The notes: generated by a model from the letters alone, not told the origin. DNA of 64,000 nt from Streptomyces sp. NRRL WC-3618 (GCF_001280005.1 NZ_LGDW01000118.1:122101-186100); one strand, 5' to 3'. Positions 27,003 to 35,609 are shown, numbered from the stretch's first letter. Translations and numbers: made by a program.

Positions 27003-27473
27003 GTGCACACCTACGATGTCCCCCGCCGCCAGTCCTACCAGTCGATCCCGTCCGCGCGGTCGACCCAGGACTACCTCAGCGGCCCATCGGCCACGCCGAT
27101 CTACGACGCGCTGTACGCGGAGTACGGCAAGTCCTTCCGTTCGCTGCCGGGTGACCGCAGCGGCGAGGAAGAGCTGGACTTCGCGGCGTTCAGGGCCAAC
27201 CCGAGCGGCCTCGCCACGTACGGCGGCTCGTTCGGCTCGAACTCGGGCTCGTACAGCGCCTACAGCGCGGGGGCGTTCAGCGCGCGCAACGGCGGTCAGA
27301 GCGGTGGTCAGCAGTCCGTGTGGCAGCGGGTCGGGCAACTCGACACGCAGCAGGGACAGCCGGCGACCCCGACTCCGACCGCCGTGTGGCCGACGGGCGG
27401 ACGACAGCAGCACTACACCGGGATGACCCACATCCCGGCGGCGCTGCCACCGGGCCCGCGCCGGCCCCTGTGA
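27003..27473 (+). CDS. Streptomyces-specific low-complexity hypothetical (DUF6643-like)
   Basis: 156 residues from GTG 27003: MHTYDVPRRQSYQSIPSARS, a more conserved TPIYDALYAEYGKSFRSLPG, a Ser/Gly/Tyr-rich middle (YGGSFGSNSGSYSAYSAGAF) and the end THIPAALPPGPRRPL. The TPIYD..AE.G and ALPPGPR blocks recall DUF6643 proteins of Streptomyces, function unknown. Most of it is probably disordered. The start is uncertain: the frame is open upstream to TTG 26976, and no clear ribosome site is seen. A strong bidirectional terminator separates it from der. Confidence 0.72.
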   Translation: MHTYDVPRRQSYQSIPSARSTQDYLSGPSATPIYDALYAEYGKSFRSLPGDRSGEEELDFAAFRANPSGLATYGGSFGSNSGSYSAYSAGAFSARNGGQSGGQQSVWQRVGQLDTQQGQPATPTPTAVWPTGGRQQHYTGMTHIPAALPPGPRRPL

Positions 27474-27487
27474 GCACCACCTGTATA

Positions 27488-27525
27488 TGACTGAGGGCGG
27501 CTCCCCCCGGAGCCGCCCTCAGTCA
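27488..27525. terminator. Bidirectional terminator between hypothetical gene and der
   Basis: Perfect 17-bp arms (TGACTGAGGGCGGCTCC and its complement at 27509-27525) around a CCCC loop, located between two convergent genes. Confidence 0.9.
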
Positions 27526-27556
27526 CGCAGCACATACGACGTACTACTGCTTCGTA

Positions 27557-29029
27557 CTACTTCTTCCTGCCGCGCTTCTCACGCACCCGCACCGAGATGT
27601 GGATGGGCGTGCCGTCGAAGCCGAACTCCTCGCGCAGCCGGCGCTCCACGAAACGGCGGTAGCCGGCCTCGATGAAGCCGGAGGCGAAGAGCACGAACCG
27701 CGGGGGCTTGGTGCCCGCCTGCGTGCCGAACAGGATGCGCGGCTGCTTGCCGCCCCGGATCGGGTGCGGGTGGGCGGCGACCAGCTCGCCGAGGAAGGCG
27801 TTCAGCCGGCCCGTCGGAACCCGGGTCTCCCAGCCCGCGATGGCGGCCTCGATCGCCGGGACCAGCTTCTCCATGTGGCGGCCGGTGCGCGCCGAGACGT
27901 TGACGCGGGGCGCCCACGCCACCTGGGCGAGCTCGGTCTCGATCTCCCGCTCCAGGTAGTAGCGGCGCTCCTCGTCGAGCGTGTCCCACTTGTTGTACGC
28001 GAGGACGATCGCACGGCCCGCCTCGACGGCCATGGTGACGATCCGCTGGTCCTGGATGGAGATGTTCTCGGAGCCGTCGATCAGGATGACGGCGACCTCG
28101 GCCTTCTCCACGGCGGCGGCCGTACGCAGCGAGGCGTAGTAGTCGGCGCCCTGCTGGAGGTGGACGCGCTTGCGGATGCCCGCCGTGTCGATGAACTTCC
28201 AGGTGATGCCGCCGAGTTCGATCAGCTCGTCGACCGGGTCACGGGTGGTGCCCGCGATCTCGTTGACGACGACGCGCTCCTGGCCGGCCACCTTGTTCAG
28301 CAGCGAGGACTTGCCGACGTTCGGGCGGCCGATGAGGGCGATGCGGCGCGGGCCGCCGACCCCGGCACCGAAGGTCTGCGCGGGCGCCTCGGGCAGCGCC
28401 TCCAGGACGGCGTCGAGCATGTCGCCGGTGCCGCGGCCGTGCAGCGAGGAGACGGGGTGCGGCTCGCCGAGCCCGAGGGCCCACAGGGAGGTGGCGTCGG
28501 CCTCACCGCTCGGCCCGTCGACCTTGTTGGCGCACAGCACGACGGGCTTGCCGGCCTTGCGCAGCAGCCGGACGACCGCCTCGTCGGTGTCGGTCGCGCC
28601 GACCTTGGCGTCGACGACGAAGACGACCGCGTCGGACGCCTCGATCGCGTACTCGGCCTGCGCGGCCACGGAGGCGTCGATACCGAGGACGTCCTGCTCC
28701 CAGCCACCGGTGTCGACGACCTTGAAGCGCCGCCCGGCCCATTCGGCCTCGTAGGTGACACGGTCGCGGGTGACGCCGGGCTTGTCCTCGACGACGGCCT
28801 CGCGGCGCCCGATGATGCGGTTGACGAGCGTCGACTTGCCGACGTTCGGCCGCCCGACGACGGCGAGGACGGGCAGCGGCCCGTGGCCCGCCTCGTCGAT
28901 CGCGCCCTCGACATCCTCGATGTCGAAGCCCTCCACCGCGGCGAGCTCCATGAACTCCGCGTACTCGGCGTCGCCAAGCTCTCCGTGCTCATGCTCTCCC
29001 GAGCCGCCGGAGGAAATGTGGTCGTTCAT
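27557..29029 (-). CDS. der: GTPase Der (EngA), 50S ribosome assembly
   Basis: 490-residue essential GTPase with two tandem G domains and a C-terminal KH-like domain. G1 motifs are GRPNVGKST (59-67) and GRPNVGKSS (about 230). G3 motifs are DTGGWE and DTAGIR; G4 motifs NKVD and NKWD. The KH-like end carries [13 protein letters not shown]. It has the actinobacterial acidic N-terminal extension of about 50 residues. ATG 29029 has GAGG upstream; an earlier in-frame start at 29089 is less likely. Downstream of plsC and cmk on the same strand (91 bp from plsC stop), so probably in one unit with its own promoter possible. Confidence 0.96.
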   Translation of the reverse strand: MNDHISSGGSGEHEHGELGDAEYAEFMELAAVEGFDIEDVEGAIDEAGHGPLPVLAVVGRPNVGKSTLVNRIIGRREAVVEDKPGVTRDRVTYEAEWAGRRFKVVDTGGWEQDVLGIDASVAAQAEYAIEASDAVVFVVDAKVGATDTDEAVVRLLRKAGKPVVLCANKVDGPSGEADATSLWALGLGEPHPVSSLHGRGTGDMLDAVLEALPEAPAQTFGAGVGGPRRIALIGRPNVGKSSLLNKVAGQERVVVNEIAGTTRDPVDELIELGGITWKFIDTAGIRKRVHLQQGADYYASLRTAAAVEKAEVAVILIDGSENISIQDQRIVTMAVEAGRAIVLAYNKWDTLDEERRYYLEREIETELAQVAWAPRVNVSARTGRHMEKLVPAIEAAIAGWETRVPTGRLNAFLGELVAAHPHPIRGGKQPRILFGTQAGTKPPRFVLFASGFIEAGYRRFVERRLREEFGFDGTPIHISVRVREKRGRKK

Positions 29030-29120
29030 GAAGTCCGTACCTCGTTCATCGTGGTGATCGGTGGAACCCCCCGGTATCGGGTGATCCACTACTCAAACTG
29101 CTCAAGTACTCAAGTGTCGC

Positions 29121-29825
29121 TCAGCGCTCAGCGGGGCGCCCGGCGTTTTCCTGACGGCCGGTGAGCCGTCTGGCGTGCTCCAGGTGCGCGGTGAGCTGCT
29201 TCTGAATGTGTACGGTCGCCTCGTCCAGCGCCGCACGCGTACGCCGCCCGGTGCCGTCGCCCGCCTCGAACGGGTCACCGAAGACCACGTCGACGCGGCT
29301 GCGCAGCGCGGGCAGCCCCTTTATCAACCGTCCGGGACGGTCCGTGCTTCCCAGGACGGCCACCGGCACGACTTGGGCCCCGCTGCGCACCGCGAAGTAG
29401 GCGAGCCCCGCGCGCAGCGCGGCGAAGTCGCCCTCGCCCCGGCTGCCCTCGGGAAAGATACCGAGCACTCCGCCGTTCGCCAGCACTCCCAGAGCCTGGG
29501 AGATGGCGGTGCGGTCGGCGGTCGAGCGGTCCACCTTCACCTGGCCGAGGGCGTGCATGGCGGGTCCGAGGGGACCGATGAACGCCTCCTTCTTGACCAG
29601 GAAGTGCGACGCCCGGGGCGCCACACCGATGACCATCGGGCCGTCGATGTTGTGCGAGTGATTGACGGCGAGGATCACCGGGCCGGTCGCGGGGACCTTC
29701 CAGGCGCCCAGGACGCGCGGCTTCCACAGCCCGTACATCAGGCCGACGCCGATACGCCGCCCCACCTCGGCGCCGCGCGCCGTAGGAGCCTCGGACGTCT
29801 TCGACGTCTTCGACGGAACGCTCAC
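29121..29825 (-). CDS. plsC: 1-acyl-sn-glycerol-3-phosphate acyltransferase (PlsC family)
   Basis: 234-residue membrane-associated acyltransferase making phosphatidic acid from lysophosphatidic acid. The HX4D catalytic motif is NHSHNIDGP (His56, Asp61), and the second substrate motif FPEGSRGEGDF is present. GTG 29825 overlaps the cmk stop (GTGA), so the two are translationally coupled, a fusion-like pairing common in actinobacteria (cmk-plsC-der). Confidence 0.92.
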   Translation of the reverse strand: MSVPSKTSKTSEAPTARGAEVGRRIGVGLMYGLWKPRVLGAWKVPATGPVILAVNHSHNIDGPMVIGVAPRASHFLVKKEAFIGPLGPAMHALGQVKVDRSTADRTAISQALGVLANGGVLGIFPEGSRGEGDFAALRAGLAYFAVRSGAQVVPVAVLGSTDRPGRLIKGLPALRSRVDVVFGDPFEAGDGTGRRTRAALDEATVHIQKQLTAHLEHARRLTGRQENAGRPAER

Positions 29826-30499
29826 TTCGCGTCCCGCTTCTCCTCGACGAGGGTGACGACGCACTCTATGACCTGGTGGAGGGTCAGCTCGGAGGTGTCC
29901 ACCTCGACCGCGTCGTCCGCCTTGGCGAGCGGCGAGGTCTTACGGCTGGAGTCGGCCGCGTCCCGCTTCAGCAGCGCCTCACGGGTGGCGTCGACGTCGG
30001 CGCCCTTGAGCTCACCGCTGCGCCGGGCGGCACGCGCCTCCGGGGAAGCGGTGAGGAAGATCTTCAGGTCGGCGTCGGGCAGCACCGTCGTCCCGATGTC
30101 CCGCCCCTCGACGACGATCCCCTTCTCGGCGGCCGCCGCGATGGACCGCTGCAGCTCGGTGATCAGGGCACGCACCTCCGGTACGGCGCTCACCGCGCTG
30201 ACCTTGGAGGTGACCTCCTGGGTGCGGATGGGGCCGCCGACGTCGGTGCCGTCCACGGTGATCGTCGGGTTCTCCGGATCCGTACCGGAGACGATCTCGG
30301 GCTTGCCGGCCACGGCGGCGATCGCGGTGGGGTCCGTGAGGTCGATGCCGTTGTTCACCATCCACCAGGTGATCGCCCGGTACTGGGCCCCGGTGTCCAG
30401 GTAGCTCAGCCCGAGCTGCGCGGCAACGGCCTTGGACGTGCTCGACTTGCCTGTGCCGGAGGGCCCGTCAATGGCGACAATCACTGCGGCGCGATCCAC
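29822..30499 (-). CDS. cmk: Cytidylate kinase
   Basis: 225-residue (d)CMP kinase. The P-loop is IDGPSGTGKSS (about 10-20), with YLDTGAQYRAITW, VEGRDIGTTVLPDADLKIFL and the lid RRSGE typical of Cmk. The start GTG 30499 (MDRAAVIVAI) begins at the conserved domain; upstream AAGGTG is a plausible ribosome site. It overlaps plsC by 4 bp. Upstream lies a 215-bp gap with an intergenic repeat and the tyrA terminator, so cmk likely starts its own transcript. Confidence 0.95.
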   Translation of the reverse strand: MDRAAVIVAIDGPSGTGKSSTSKAVAAQLGLSYLDTGAQYRAITWWMVNNGIDLTDPTAIAAVAGKPEIVSGTDPENPTITVDGTDVGGPIRTQEVTSKVSAVSAVPEVRALITELQRSIAAAAEKGIVVEGRDIGTTVLPDADLKIFLTASPEARAARRSGELKGADVDATREALLKRDAADSSRKTSPLAKADDAVEVDTSELTLHQVIECVVTLVEEKRDAK

Positions 30500-30605
30500 T
30501 GTGGAGGCACCTTTCCTGGTCCGGGGTGGTGGGGCGGGGACGCAAGGCGCCCCGGACAAGGTTACTGGGTGCGAGTCACTCGTCCGGCCGCACACCAGCC
30601 CCGGC

Positions 30606-30679
30606 AATCTCAGCCCGTCTGGGGGTCCCCCCTCTGGGGGGGGTTTGAGGACGAGGCCCCTTCAGGGCCGACAGGGGGT
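30606..30679 (-). repeat. Streptomyces TTTGAGGACGAG-type intergenic element, variant
   Basis: Plus-strand CAGCCCGTCTGGGGG...GTTTGAGGACGAGGCCC followed by TTCAGGGCCGACAGGGGG. This string, joined to a hairpin like that at 30680, is recalled as a frequent intergenic element of Streptomyces (CAGCCCGTCCGGCGTTTGAG...). This copy has an unusual G/C-run hairpin insert (GGGGGTCCCCCCTCTGGGGG). Confidence 0.55.
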
Positions 30680-30698
30680 CTGGGGGCAGAGCCCCCAG
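30680..30698 (-). terminator. Terminator of tyrA
   Basis: CTGGGGGC-AGA-GCCCCCAG, perfect 8-bp arms and a 3-base loop, 17 bp beyond the tyrA stop. Confidence 0.8.
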
Positions 30699-30714
30699 CA
30701 ACGGCGCCGCACCC

Positions 30715-31800
30715 CTACTGCCGAAGCGCCCACCCTCGCTCCCGCAGCGCCCCCGAAAGCACAGGAGCCGCCTTGGGCTCCACCATCAACTGCACAAGCC
30801 CCGCCTGCTGCCCCGTCGCATGCTCGATGCGCACATCCTCGATATTGACCCCCGCCCGCCCCGCATCCGCGAAGATCCGCGCCAGCTGTCCCGGCTGGTC
30901 GTCGATCAGAACGGCAACCACCTCGTACACCAGCGGAGCGGCCCCGTGTTTGCCGGGCACCCGAACCTGCCCGGCGTTGCCGCGCCGCAACACGTCCTCG
31001 ACCCCGCTGACACCCTCGCGCCGCTTCGACTCGTCGGACGACTGGAGGGACCGCAGCGCCTGAACCGTCTCCTCCAGGTCGGCGGCGACGTCCGTGAGGA
31101 GGTCGGCGACCGGCCCGGGGTTGGCGGAGAGGATGTCGATCCACATCCCGGGGTCGGACGCGGCGATCCGGGTCACGTCCCGGATCCCCTGCCCGCACAG
31201 CCGTACGGCCGCCTCCTCCGCGTTCTCCAGCCGCGCCGCGACCATGCTGGAGACCAGGTGGGGCATGTGGGAGACGAGGGCCACGGCACGGTCGTGGGCG
31301 TCCGCGTCCATGACGACGGGAACGGCGCGGCAGTGCGAGACCAGCTCGAGGGCGAGGTTCAGCACCTCGGTGTCCGTGTCGCGGGTCGGCGTCAGCACCC
31401 AGGGACGGCCTTCGAAGAGGTCGCCGGTCGCGGCCAGCGGGCCGGACTTCTCGCGGCCCGACATGGGGTGCGAGCCGATGTACGACGCCAGATCGAGCCC
31501 CAGCGCCTCCAGCTCGCGGCGCGGACCGCCCTTGACGCTGGCCACGTCGAGGTAGCCGCGCGCGACGCCTCGGCGCATCGCGTCGGCGAGGGCGCCGGCG
31601 ACATGCGCGGGGGGCGCGGCGATGATCGCGAGGTCGACGGGCCGTTCGGGCGCCTCGTCCGTACCCGCGCCCAGGGCGGCCGCCGTACGGGCCTGCTCGG
31701 GGTCGTGGTCGGCGAGGTGGACGACGACGCCGCGTGAGGCGAGGGCGAGTGCGGCGGACGTACCGATGAGGCCTGTGCCGACGACGAGTGCGGTTCTCAC
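30715..31800 (-). CDS. tyrA: Prephenate dehydrogenase with ACT domain
   Basis: 361-residue NAD-dependent dehydrogenase converting prephenate to 4-hydroxyphenylpyruvate for tyrosine. It shows an N-terminal Rossmann fold (VVGTGLIGTSAALAL), the catalytic IGSHPMSGREKSG His motif, a helical dimerisation domain (about 170-285) and a C-terminal ACT domain (about 300-361: VLIDDQPGQLARIFADAG, VNIEDVRIEH), which usually gives tyrosine feedback inhibition. GTG 31800 overlaps the aroH stop by 4 bp, so both shikimate-branch steps are co-translated. Confidence 0.94.
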   Translation of the reverse strand: MRTALVVGTGLIGTSAALALASRGVVVHLADHDPEQARTAAALGAGTDEAPERPVDLAIIAAPPAHVAGALADAMRRGVARGYLDVASVKGGPRRELEALGLDLASYIGSHPMSGREKSGPLAATGDLFEGRPWVLTPTRDTDTEVLNLALELVSHCRAVPVVMDADAHDRAVALVSHMPHLVSSMVAARLENAEEAAVRLCGQGIRDVTRIAASDPGMWIDILSANPGPVADLLTDVAADLEETVQALRSLQSSDESKRREGVSGVEDVLRRGNAGQVRVPGKHGAAPLVYEVVAVLIDDQPGQLARIFADAGRAGVNIEDVRIEHATGQQAGLVQLMVEPKAAPVLSGALRERGWALRQ

Positions 31801-32159
31801 TGGGCGATGTCCTTGCGCAGGGCGCCCGCGGCACCGAGGTAGACGTGTGCGATGTCGGCGCGGGGCAGGTCCGACTCGATGTGCGCGAGGATCCGGACCA
31901 CGCGTGGCATCGCGCCCTCGATGTCCAGCTCCTGGGCACAGATCAGCGGTACGTCGACGATGCCGAGCTTGCGGGCCGCGGCGGCCGGGAAGTCGCTGCG
32001 CAGGTCGGGGGTGGCCGTGAACCAGACGCTGATCAGGTCGTCCGCGGTGAGGCCGTTGCGTTCCAGGACCGCGGTGAGCAGCTCGCTGACCCGCTCGTCC
32101 ATGTGCCCGGCCTCGTCCCGATCAAGTTGGACGGCGCCCCGGACCGCTCGTACCGCCAC
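31797..32159 (-). CDS. aroH: Chorismate mutase, AroH type
   Basis: 120-residue trimeric AroH-fold enzyme converting chorismate to prephenate. Signatures: VRAVRGAVQL (active-site Arg), ERNGLTADDLISVWFTATPD, DFPAAAARKLG, VPLICAQELDIEG and IAHVYLGAAGALRKD. GTG 32159 has GAGGAG 9-10 bases upstream. Heads the aroH-tyrA pair and supplies the substrate of the next enzyme. Confidence 0.94.
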   Translation of the reverse strand: MAVRAVRGAVQLDRDEAGHMDERVSELLTAVLERNGLTADDLISVWFTATPDLRSDFPAAAARKLGIVDVPLICAQELDIEGAMPRVVRILAHIESDLPRADIAHVYLGAAGALRKDIAQ

Positions 32160-32431
32160 GGTGATGCTCCTCGCTCATATACGTGTTCGGAGCTGATCGC
32201 ATGTTTCGCATCCACGGATCGGCTCCTGGTGCATCCAGCCTAGTCAGCCCGGGCGGAACGGACGCGCGTCGCCCGCCCGCTGAGACGCGTCGCGCGACGC
32301 GCGCCGGGCTCTGTCAATGTCACCCGATTCGCCCCGATCCGCGACTTGGAGCGCGAACACACCCGTGCGCCCTGGACGCGGGGGCGCGGGTCCGCTCTCA
32401 TGGCAGGAAGCTCGCCTCGGGGGAGGCTCAA

Positions 32432-33097
32432 ATGAAGCGCACCGGACCGCTTTTCACACTGCTCGCGGGACTGTTGTTGGCCCTGTTCATGCTGTCGCTC
32501 AACGCGACGACCGGGACGAAGCCGACAGCCACGTACCAGGCCGACCCACCCGCCGCCAAGGTGTCACCGGCGCCGGCGCCCACCGCCACGAAGGCGTCCC
32601 CGTCGCCTTCCCCGTCGCCCAGCAGGGCTCCCGCGCCGAACGCCGACTACGCGGGCCGTACGGACGACGACTCCTCCGCGGTGTCGGTCTCGCTGCGCGA
32701 CGGCAGGGCGATCGCGTACTTCTGCGACGGCCATGACAAGGAGTCGTGGCTCAAGGGCGATGTCGGGACCGACGGTTCGATGAAGCTCACCGGCGGGGGC
32801 GGCTCCGTACTGAACGGCACCCTCAGGGGCAGGAGCATCCGCGGCACGGTCGACATCGAGGGCGGGCACTACGCCTTCACCGCGAAGAAGGCGGTCAAAC
32901 CGTCCGGGCTCTATCGAGCCACCTCGACCGTACGGAACGCCAAGATCGACGGCGGCTGGATCGTGCTGTCCACCGGGGAACAGGTCGGCATCCTCACCCG
33001 CGACGGCAAGCCCTCCCCCGCGCCCCGGATCGACCCGGAGACCGGCGCGGTGACGATCGACGGCCGGCGGCTCACGGCCCGCCCGGTCACACCATGA
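32432..33097 (+). CDS. Membrane-anchored or secreted hypothetical protein
   Basis: 221 residues. An N-terminal hydrophobic segment (MKRTGPLFTLLAGLLLALFM, no lipobox Cys) is followed by a Pro/Ala/Ser/Thr linker (about 38-70) and a beta-rich extracytoplasmic domain (about 75-221: VSVSLRDGRAIAYFCDGHDK, WLKGDV, LTGGGGSVLNGTLRGRSIRG, HYAFTAKKAVKPSGLYRA). Two-layer repeats of G.L.G..I.G suggest a beta-sandwich or porin-like barrel fold; no known domain recognised. GGAGG is 6 bases before the ATG. First gene of a cluster with DUF6529 and a Rieske lipoprotein 28 bp downstream, so probably part of the same envelope redox system. Confidence 0.8.
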   Translation: MKRTGPLFTLLAGLLLALFMLSLNATTGTKPTATYQADPPAAKVSPAPAPTATKASPSPSPSPSRAPAPNADYAGRTDDDSSAVSVSLRDGRAIAYFCDGHDKESWLKGDVGTDGSMKLTGGGGSVLNGTLRGRSIRGTVDIEGGHYAFTAKKAVKPSGLYRATSTVRNAKIDGGWIVLSTGEQVGILTRDGKPSPAPRIDPETGAVTIDGRRLTARPVTP

Positions 33098-33125
33098 CGC
33101 ACCGCCTCCACGCAGGGAGCCGAAC

Positions 33126-33710
33126 ATGACCGTGGACCCGAACGCCGCCACCCAGAGCTTCCCGCCGCGTCCGCCGGCCGCCGGCGGCCCGAACGCGGCC
33201 CACTACCTCGTTCCGGCCCTCGTCGCCGCCGCCGTGGCTCTGGCCCTCGGGGTGTACGGCAAGGTCCACGACCCGGCGGGCACCGCCTTCAACCTCGCCG
33301 GGTTCAGCAGCACGGGCGCGGTGAAGTCCTGGCTCGCGACGACGGCGTTCGGTTTCGCACTCGTCCAGGTCGTGTCGGCACTCATGGTGTACGGAAAACT
33401 GCCGGGCCCGAGTTGGTCGGCGACGCTGCACCGCTGGTCGGGGCGGATCGCGTTCCTGGTGGCGGTTCCGGTGGCGGTGCACTGTCTGTACGCGTTCGGG
33501 TTTCAAACCTACGATTCACGCGTGATGTGGCATTCTCTCCTGGGTTGCTTCGTCTTCGGCGTTTTCAGTGCAAAGATGCTGCTGCTTCGCTGGGATCGAC
33601 TGCCCGGCTGGCTGTTGCCGGTCGTCGGCGGACTCCTCTTCACCGTCCTGACCCTCGTCTGGCTCACTTCCGCCCTCTGGTTCTTCCGCACCTTCGGAGT
33701 GACGACATGA
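33126..33710 (+). CDS. DUF6529-type membrane protein, putative cytochrome b-like
   Basis: 194 residues with five predicted helices (about 27-45, 68-90, 105-125, 133-153, 163-186). Histidines sit at helix ends or inside the membrane: His102 (TLHRWSGR), His119 (VAVHCLYAF) and His136 (MWHSLLGC). This pattern resembles small heme-b membrane proteins such as cytochrome b561-type or ferric-reductase-like domains. Its stop overlaps the start of the Rieske lipoprotein (ATGA), indicating a stoichiometric pair. The DUF number is from memory; heme binding is inference. Confidence 0.83.
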   Translation: MTVDPNAATQSFPPRPPAAGGPNAAHYLVPALVAAAVALALGVYGKVHDPAGTAFNLAGFSSTGAVKSWLATTAFGFALVQVVSALMVYGKLPGPSWSATLHRWSGRIAFLVAVPVAVHCLYAFGFQTYDSRVMWHSLLGCFVFGVFSAKMLLLRWDRLPGWLLPVVGGLLFTVLTLVWLTSALWFFRTFGVTT

Positions 33711-34123
33711 CGCAAGACCCGACGCGACGCACAGTCCTCCTCGCGACGGGCGCGGCGGCGCTCACGGCGGGATGCGGCGAGTACGGCGCCGGGTCCGGGT
33801 CCACGTCGGTCTCCGCAGGCTCCCCCGGCTCCCCCGGTCAGGAACTGGCCACGACGGCCGACATCCCGGTCGGCGGCGGCAAGGTCTTCAAGGACGAGCA
33901 GGTCGTGGTGACGCAGCCCAAGGAGGGCGAGTTCAAGGCCTTCACCTCGATCTGCACGCACCAGCAGTGCCCGGTGGCCAACGTCCAGGGCGGCACCATC
34001 AACTGCACCTGCCACGGCAGCAAATACAACATCGCGGACGGTTCGGTGGCCAACCCGCCGGCGACACGGCCGCTGGCCGAGAAGAAGATCACGGTGACGG
34101 GAAATTCGATCCGCCTGGCCTGA
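33707..34123 (+). CDS. Rieske [2Fe-2S] lipoprotein with Tat-type signal
   Basis: 138 residues. Twin-arginine signal TRRTVLLATGAAALTAGC ends in lipobox Cys23, so the protein should be exported folded and anchored to the outer face of the membrane. The Rieske cluster boxes are complete: CTHQQCPV (Cys, His) and CTCHGSKYN (Cys-x2-His). This is a small stand-alone Rieske domain, unlike QcrA of the bc1 complex. Starts inside the stop of DUF6529 (4-bp overlap), hence a putative electron-transfer partner of that membrane protein. Confidence 0.92.
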   Translation: MTQDPTRRTVLLATGAAALTAGCGEYGAGSGSTSVSAGSPGSPGQELATTADIPVGGGKVFKDEQVVVTQPKEGEFKAFTSICTHQQCPVANVQGGTINCTCHGSKYNIADGSVANPPATRPLAEKKITVTGNSIRLA

Positions 34124-34145
34124 CGTTCCCGCGTACGCTCCCGGA

Positions 34146-34910
34146 ATGCGCCCGCGTTCCGGCCCCGAGAACCCCGAAACCCTCGTACGTGATCACACGG
34201 TCTACGCCTGTGTGATGGGTTCGCGCGCCTTCGGCCTGGCCACGGACGGCAGCGACACGGACCGGCGCGGGGTGTTCCTCGCGCCCACTCCCCTGTTCTG
34301 GCGCTTCGAGAAGCCGCCGACGCATGTGGAGGGCCCCGCGGAGGAACAGTTCAGCTGGGAGCTGGAACGCTTCTGCACACTGGCTCTGAGGGCCAACCCC
34401 AACATCCTGGAGTGCCTCCACTCCCCGCTCGTGGAGTACGCCGACGACACCGGGCGTGAACTCCTCGCCCTGCGCGAGGCGTTCCTCTCCCGCCAGGCGC
34501 ACGAGACGTTCGCGCGCTACGCGCTCGGCCAGCACAAGAAGCTGGAGGCCGACGTCCGCGTCCACGGCGCGCCGCGCTGGAAGCACGCGATGCACCTGCT
34601 GCGTCTCCTGATGAGCTGCCGCGACCTGCTGCGCACGGGCACGCTGACGATCGACGTCGGCGACGAGCGCGGCCCGCTGCTGGCGGTGAAGCGGGGCGAG
34701 GTGCCGTGGGCGGAGGTCGAGTCCCGCATGACCGGCCTCGCGGAGGAGGCCGAGAAGGCCGCCCACCGCAGTCCGCTCCCCGAGGAACCGGACCGCCGTC
34801 GCGTCGAGGACTTCCTCGTCCGCGCCCGTCGCGCCTCAGCCCGCCAGCCGGACCCGTACGACGAAGTCGTGCAGGGCGTCGTGCGCGACCGGGGCGTCCG
34901 GCAGCACTGA
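34146..34910 (+). CDS. RlaP-like predicted nucleotidyltransferase (copy 1)
   Basis: 254 residues, DNA polymerase beta-type nucleotidyltransferase fold of the YcgL/RlaP family (remembered as PF10127, RNA-repair-associated). Catalytic pattern: Gly25-Ser26 in VMGSRAFGLA followed by Asp37-x-Asp39 (GSDTDRRGV). Helical C-terminal part: CLHSPLVEY, YALGQHKKLEAD, KHAMHLLRLLMSCRDLLRTG. The ATG 34146 has TACGCT six bases upstream and no ribosome site, so it may be leaderless. It lies 22 bp after the Rieske gene and overlaps its convergent paralogue by 75 bp at the 3' end. Confidence 0.85.
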   Translation: MRPRSGPENPETLVRDHTVYACVMGSRAFGLATDGSDTDRRGVFLAPTPLFWRFEKPPTHVEGPAEEQFSWELERFCTLALRANPNILECLHSPLVEYADDTGRELLALREAFLSRQAHETFARYALGQHKKLEADVRVHGAPRWKHAMHLLRLLMSCRDLLRTGTLTIDVGDERGPLLAVKRGEVPWAEVESRMTGLAEEAEKAAHRSPLPEEPDRRRVEDFLVRARRASARQPDPYDEVVQGVVRDRGVRQH

Positions 34911-35606
34911 GACTCCCTGCGCGTCGTCCAGTACGCGGTGCAGCCGCTCCACATCGCCCGCCACGCGCGCGTGGTCGACACCGGCCGGCCCGTGCTCCCG
35001 CTCCGCCTTGGCCGCGATCAGCTCCGGCAGATACACGGGGGCCTCGCCGATCCCCTCGACGAGCGTGGGCAGATGCGCCTGCACACCGCCGCCGCGCATC
35101 AGCTGGATGCCCGTGAGCAGTGCCCGGAACGTGTAGAGCAGCGGCTTGAGTTCACCGCTCTTCTCGAAGAGCCGCCACTGCGTCTGCGCGAAGCCCCGGT
35201 AGTGGTGGGCGTGGTGGCTGGTGAGAACTCCGGCGGCGAGCACGGCGAGTTCGTGGTGGCTGTCGGTCGTGTGCACGACCAGGGGGGACAGCAGCTGCTC
35301 CAGCACATAGCCGTTGCGGCGCAGCATCAGCCGTACGAACTTGCGCAGATCGTGGGTGACGAGGTCAAGCTCGACTCCGTCCCGCACCCACATCCGCGAC
35401 CGGGTCTCCGCCGCTTCGCGCAGGCCGACCAGGTCGGCGGTGGGCAGCAGATGGACGCCTCGGAGGTCCACGTCGGAGTCGCGGGACGGGAAGCCGTAGA
35501 GGTGGGCGCCGGAGACCGTGGCGAAGAGCACCGGGTCGGGCTCTCCGGCGACCACCGGCGCCAGGTCGAGATCGGGGAGGCCGGCGAGACCCAGCGCGTC
35601 GTTCAT
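34836..35606 (-). CDS. RlaP-like predicted nucleotidyltransferase (copy 2)
   Basis: 256 residues, same family as the convergent gene. The active site reads VSGAHLYGFPSRDSDVDLRG, with Asp45-x-Asp47 kept but the usual Gly-Ser replaced by Ser-Gly-Ala. C-terminal helices: YRGFAQTQWRLFEKSG, TFRALLTGIQLMRGGGV. It starts 3 bp after the ADP-ribosylglycohydrolase stop, so it is the last gene of nrtR-like - arh - rlaP2. The two copies are divergent in sequence, implying different roles. Substrate (RNA end, tRNA or protein) unknown. Confidence 0.85.
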   Translation of the reverse strand: MNDALGLAGLPDLDLAPVVAGEPDPVLFATVSGAHLYGFPSRDSDVDLRGVHLLPTADLVGLREAAETRSRMWVRDGVELDLVTHDLRKFVRLMLRRNGYVLEQLLSPLVVHTTDSHHELAVLAAGVLTSHHAHHYRGFAQTQWRLFEKSGELKPLLYTFRALLTGIQLMRGGGVQAHLPTLVEGIGEAPVYLPELIAAKAEREHGPAGVDHARVAGDVERLHRVLDDAQGVSVLPDAPVAHDALHDFVVRVRLAG

Positions 35607-35609
35607 CCG

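Noticed and set aside
32286..32301. CGCGTCGC-GCGACGCG palindrome upstream of aroH
   Set aside because: Perfect but pure G/C-rich 16-mer in a region with 75% or higher GC; not distinctive enough and distant from start codons.
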